From NCBI GenBank assembly GCA_019155205.2, contig JAHNZQ020000227.1, positions 1,749,083 through 1,813,082 on the forward strand: DNA of 64,000 bases. The letters run 5' to 3'. Within the stretch, counting starts at the first letter, position 1. Every line of letters starts with the position of its first letter. A program made the translations under genes and the position numbers. Below are positions 60,098 through 64,000 of this stretch, piece by piece. Origin of the DNA: Gracilaria vermiculophylla. Lineage: Eukaryota; Rhodophyta; Florideophyceae; Gracilariales; Gracilariaceae. The notes under the pieces were generated by a model. It saw only the letters and a list, made by a program, of their open reading frames with translations, did no database searches and had not been told where the DNA came from.

Positions 60098-61416
60098 GCA
60101 CTGTACAAACAGTGCGTTTCAAAATCATATTACTCCTAAACAATGCCATCAAACATTACTGTAGGTTCGTTTTTGCACATCATCTATATAGAATCGTTTG
60201 AAAAAGATATTTACACCGTCTTCTTTCTAGTAAAAATGGCTCAAGGTGCTCCACTTTCCAAGCAATGACGGCTTCAAATCATCAAGTTAAATGCAGAAAA
60301 AAATCAAACAGTGCTATTACTGAAAAACTGAAGCGTTATAGGCTCACAACTGCTACGTATTCAAAGAATACGACTCTTTATGGCTTGAATCGATTTCCAA
60401 GACGCCCAAAAAAGCTTAATCTAGCAGACAGAAAAGAAACTAAAAAAGATTAGGGCAAAGAAAGAGTATCGTACAAAAGAATTGGATGGAATCTCAATCT
60501 CGACTTCTCAAAATCAACTATATTGAGACAGATAAACAACACGAACTTCTTTAAGAATACAAGAGTTTGAAACCCTTTCTTTCTCGAAGACCATCACAAG
60601 CAAAAGATTGTTGAATAATGTGCTGGAAAAGACTTTTGGAAAAAAGAACGGGAAACGTTTATTTATACTGATGAAAAAGTTCAATCTGGACGTATCAAAT
60701 TGCTATATATTTTATTGGCATGGTCATCTTTAAGAACGTTATGAATTGTATACCAGGCATTCTGGCAAAGGGTCTGTAATATAGTATTAAGCTACTCCTT
60801 TTAGACTACTGTTAGCGACAACCGCTTATTTCAAATCATATGTTTGAATGTGATTCAAACATATGAACGGTCGGAGACATGCCTACAAAAGGCAAGAGTC
60901 TCATAGCAAACGACGGAAGCAGTAAGCTTCATCGTTGCAGTGAGTAAACGTGAACTTCAATTGCTATCCTCTCTCCTCTCTTACAGGGTCCGTAATGCTC
61001 TGGCCCAGTATTTATAAAACATGTCTCACTGGCACTGCACTTATTGAAACAACTATTAAGGTGGAAAAAATCAAGAAGTGCAAAACCACTATTTGCTACT
61101 ATTCGGTTACTGTTTCCATGAAAACATTTCATTTTTCAACACGATAATGTGCCAGTGCATTTTGCGTCTTTAATCAAAAATGTTCTAAAAGATTCAGAAG
61201 TATATGTCCTATAGTGCCCTGCACCATCGTTAAATTTGAACCCAATCGAAGTTTTTGAACTCAAAAACTGTATTAAAAATTGCTAACGGTCTTTAATAAT
61301 TTTAAGTATGAAAAAGTACATGAATTCGATGCCAAAACGTTGCACTAGCGTTTTACAGCAAAAATAATGCAACTTTAACTTTTGAATATCTCGCAATAAA
61401 GAGAAAGAGAGAGAGA

Positions 61417-61460
<44 letters not shown>

Positions 61461-61600
61461 ATGAACATATGTTTTTGAAACGGGTTTTTGACTTCTAATT
61501 TTTTTTCTTACCCACTGTTGTACTTAGAGCATACAGTAGACATTTGGTAGTTTTTTGACATTTCAAAGCGTGTCATAAGGTGCGCGAAATCGTCATAAGA
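60098..61600 (+). pseudogene. Tc1/mariner-type element remnant (copy 4)
   Basis: The left end has a terminal-repeat-like 'gtgcgtttcaaaatcatatt' (about 60,109). The N-terminal transposase frame 60,265-60,453 (62 codons) is Lys/Arg-rich and DNA-binding in character. 60,570-60,640 reads 'EDHHKQKIVE', shared with copy 2. The C-terminal 'MNSMPKRCTSVLQQK' is at about 61,320-61,365. The right end contains 'catatgtttttgaaacgg' (inverted relative to the left) and a block homologous to 34,095-34,150. The catalytic centre is unreadable. Confidence 0.7.
61397..61456. repeat. (GA)n/(TA)n compound microsatellite
   Basis: Short GA run followed by about 18 TA repeats. Confidence 0.95.
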
Positions 61601-61908
61601 CAGGTACCCTAAAAGATCATATTGAGAAAATGAGCGGCATTTTGCAAATATAAACTGTCATCCACAACACCTTGCGCTCTAAAAAAGTGCCGGAATCTTC
61701 CAAAGTAGTTACGCACAGTCACGAAGTCTACTAAATGTATAAAAACGAGGTGAAAATTTCATAAGACAGTGAAATTCAAAGTACCATTTACTTTTTATTT
61801 AAAAAAGCTCGCCATTTTTGCTGAACTTTTCTACTGTAAAACAGGCAAAAATTAACGTATTGATCTCCTCTTTCGCTCAAGCCACAGCTTCAAAAACTGT
61901 TATTTACG

Positions 61909-62890
61909 ATGCGTATTGGAGCAACTCTTATAAATTTTGAGAAGGGGAAAATTATTGCTTTAAACAGCAAGGCGTGTTCTATAGCTCACATCGCGAGAGT
62001 TTTACAGCGCTCTAGTTGGGTTATTTGAAACTTCTTAAAACATCCCCATCCCGCTCAACAACAATGTTTTAAAGCCAGGCATAAAAATGTTTCTTCAACC
62101 GTCCAAAGAGCAATTGTTCGCGCTGTTACACTTCAAAACAAATCAGCAAAAAAAATTCAAAAGGGCCATAAACTTCCCAATACTGTTCGAAGAGTGCAGC
62201 AAATGTTACAGGAGGTTTCATGCTTGAATTATTAAAAATAATGAAAACCGGTCCAATGATGACATCAAAACATAAAATTTTAAGGATGGAACTTGCTAAA
62301 AAAAAACATTTCATAAGGGGCGCTCTGAACTAGAAGAAAGTGGCTTTTAGTGATGAAAATAAGTTTCATCTATACAGCCCAGATGGTTTAAATCACTGCT
62401 GGCGTGATCTTCGAAAAGAACCTTTTTATTTTTCAAAACGTCAAAATGGTGCAGGCTTAGTCATTGATTAGGGATGCATTTCGTACTATGGCGTTCCGCA
62501 ACTATTTTTAGCAGAAGAACATATAAATTCGGATCATTATGGTACTATTCTAAAAAAAGATTTATTGTTCTTTGCTTCAGAAACGTTGGGCGAAAATTGG
62601 ATTTTGTCAGCGAGATGGAGCTTCAGTGCATAGATCAAAGTCCACAAAAACTGGTTTTCCTAAAAAAAAAAAGTGACGGTTTTAGACTGGCCCGCAAAAA
62701 GTCCAGATTTTAACATTATCCAGAATGTTTGGAAAATGTGGGAAAGGGCTGTTTACGCAAAGAACCGCCAATTCAATAATATGGAAGACTTAATTGAAGC
62801 TATAGGGTGGGACAAATATGCAGGAAAATAATATCCAGAAACTGTATTATTCTATTCCTGACAGGTTGCTTATAGGTCATAGTTTATAAT
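61909..62890 (+). pseudogene. Tc1/mariner-type transposase (copy 5), best preserved
   Basis: ATG 61,909 begins 'MRIGATLINFEKGKIIAL' with a Tc3-type helix-turn-helix ('SIAHIARVLQRSS') and continues through the second DNA-binding half ('VQRAIVRAVTLQNKSAKKI') to about 62,210. The catalytic part is spread over shifted frames: 'SPDGLNHCWRDLRKEP' near 62,380, 'GCISYYGVPQLFL' near 62,470, 'GENWI' near 62,590, and 'DWPAKSPDFNIIQNVW' at about 62,683-62,730 for the last catalytic block. Motif order is complete from N- to C-terminus, but at least three shifts and a stop destroy it. Confidence 0.85.
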
Positions 62891-63185
62891 GGATAAGCAA
62901 CTGGTTACTAAAAACATGTTTTAGAATAACACTAAGAGCACCTCTATCGTTACGGTTAAAGGAAAAAGTTAAAAGCTAAATTTTAACCATTTAGAAATAC
63001 ATTTGGCATACGCATCTCTATCGCTGAAAAGCTAAATTTACGATTTCATCAGCGTACCTGTCCAGGATTGGACATGAGTACCACGTTATGCTTATACTCA
63101 TACGAGCGCCTCATCACCCCCGCGGACGATTCAATTAATAATTGAAGTGTTACTAATAACGATCAACTAAATCAAAGATTAAACT

Positions 63186-63360
63186 TAACCCTTTTGAGCC
63201 TGACTGCTTATGTCTACAGATAGTATACATAGGCGGTGAAGTTCATTGGTCAAAAGGGTTTGACGCTGCTAGACAGTTTGATGGCAGCATTCCAAGTGTC
63301 TGCTTGGCTTATGTCTACATATTGTATACATAAGTGAGGCATGACCATCGGCTATCACAA
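63186..63360. repeat. TTAA-linked inverted repeats and duplicated motif
   Basis: 'TTAACCCTTTTGA' at 63,187 and 'TCAAAAGGGTTTGA' near 63,250 are inverted copies, and a palindrome-containing motif 'cttatgtctaca…tatacata' occurs twice (about 63,208 and 63,308). TTAA followed by CCCTTT is the hallmark end of piggyBac transposons, so this may be a small non-autonomous piggyBac-type element or a solo end; no transposase is here. Confidence 0.4.
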
Positions 63361-64000
63361 GAATGAAATTAATTTCATCCAATGACATCAGTTGTTGTGG
63401 CACCTGCTGCCGCTGCGACACGACCGTTTGTACAATTCATGTGCAGCGTGCACACATCACCCAGCGATGACGATCATCACAACTTTTTGCCGCATCCAAA
63501 TAACCGACTTCGCATGGCAAAGGCCATGATGTCCGCCAGAAACGGCGGCTAACGTAAAGCAAGCTCGACTGGTTTCATTGCCATCCTGCTTTGCTTCTAG
63601 ATCGCAGCCCCCAAAAGAAAGCCAACTCGCTACACCTGGTTCTTGCGCGTGTAGTTAGAATCCCCTAGCAAACTCAAACATCTTGAACCATCACGCGCTG
63701 CTTGTTGGGTTTGTGGGAGGAAACACTCTAAAACTTTACCCAAAGGGTTGTTATCGGATGTGAGGCCCTTTCTTGATACGTGGCTCTCTTTCTTAGCTCT
63801 CTTTTCGGGAAAAAGAACCCCATACAGTAATAACGAGCTCCGCTTCGAGCAATTCTGCTGTTCGTCCTTTCACATTATTTCAGCGCTATCGTAAACCATC
63901 TTTTTTGCTGTTTGTGGATCTTTACTCTTTTGGAAAATGCAGAAAATAGTCAGCTCCCATAGTCATTCCGAAAATGAAGATGAACAAACGCTGCCTTTGA
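63361..64000. other. No recognised gene
   Basis: Base-balanced DNA with no frame or repeat that I can assign; the window ends inside it. Confidence 0.5.

Overview
The window is nuclear DNA from a eukaryote: it contains a GT-AG intron, armadillo-repeat kinase and tyrosine-aminotransferase coding regions, and remnants of five transposable-element classes (Ty1/copia, Ty3/gypsy chromovirus, Tc1/mariner, PIF/Harbinger, piggyBac). Most of it (about 1-26,000 and 34,050-64,000) is base-balanced to AT-rich, gene-poor and full of decayed transposons. A compact, extremely GC-rich island at about 26,050-34,020 holds the genes that look intact. Short or absent introns, Pro/Ala/Arg homopolymers and a plastid-like N-terminus suggest a protist or alga; a red alga or a stramenopile is possible, but I cannot settle the lineage from sequence alone. 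A 100-base N gap (38,622-38,721) marks it as a draft scaffold.

Layout. 570-1,395: broken PIF/Harbinger transposase. About 3,080-6,500: unassigned decayed minus-strand coding remnants. 7,600-8,445: Tc1-like remnant. 8,924-9,436: LTR-like repeat. 15,611-16,410: three copies of a repeat with tRNA-type Pol III boxes. 17,800-19,720: decayed copia. 19,887-24,566: nearly full-length copia with both LTRs. 25,225-25,706: possible small multi-exon gene. 26,058-29,000 (minus): ARM-repeat/STE-type protein kinase. 29,373-29,841 (plus): small two-exon gene, divergent from the kinase. 29,965-32,613 (minus): tyrosine aminotransferase with a long zinc-ribbon-bearing N-terminal extension. 32,614-34,020: GC-rich upstream DNA with G homopolymers. 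34,090-35,010: Tc1-like remnant. 35,100-37,190: repeat DNA with a broken plus-strand ORF. 37,419-42,750: Ty3/gypsy chromovirus interrupted by a younger LTR element with a 5-bp target duplication. 42,757-46,430: second copia lineage. 52,164-54,606: piggyBac element bracketed by matching palindromes. 57,013-57,261: small Cys-rich ORF. 58,810-62,890: three more Tc1-like remnants. 63,186-63,360: TTAA-associated inverted repeat.

The intact-looking genes form one cluster. Kinase and small gene share a 372-bp divergent promoter; the small gene and the aminotransferase converge with 123 bp between stop codons. No metabolic link between kinase and aminotransferase is evident. The elements are mostly dead (in-frame stops, shifts, internal deletions), and their nesting gives a partial history: the gypsy element landed first, then the LTR element inserted into its integrase.
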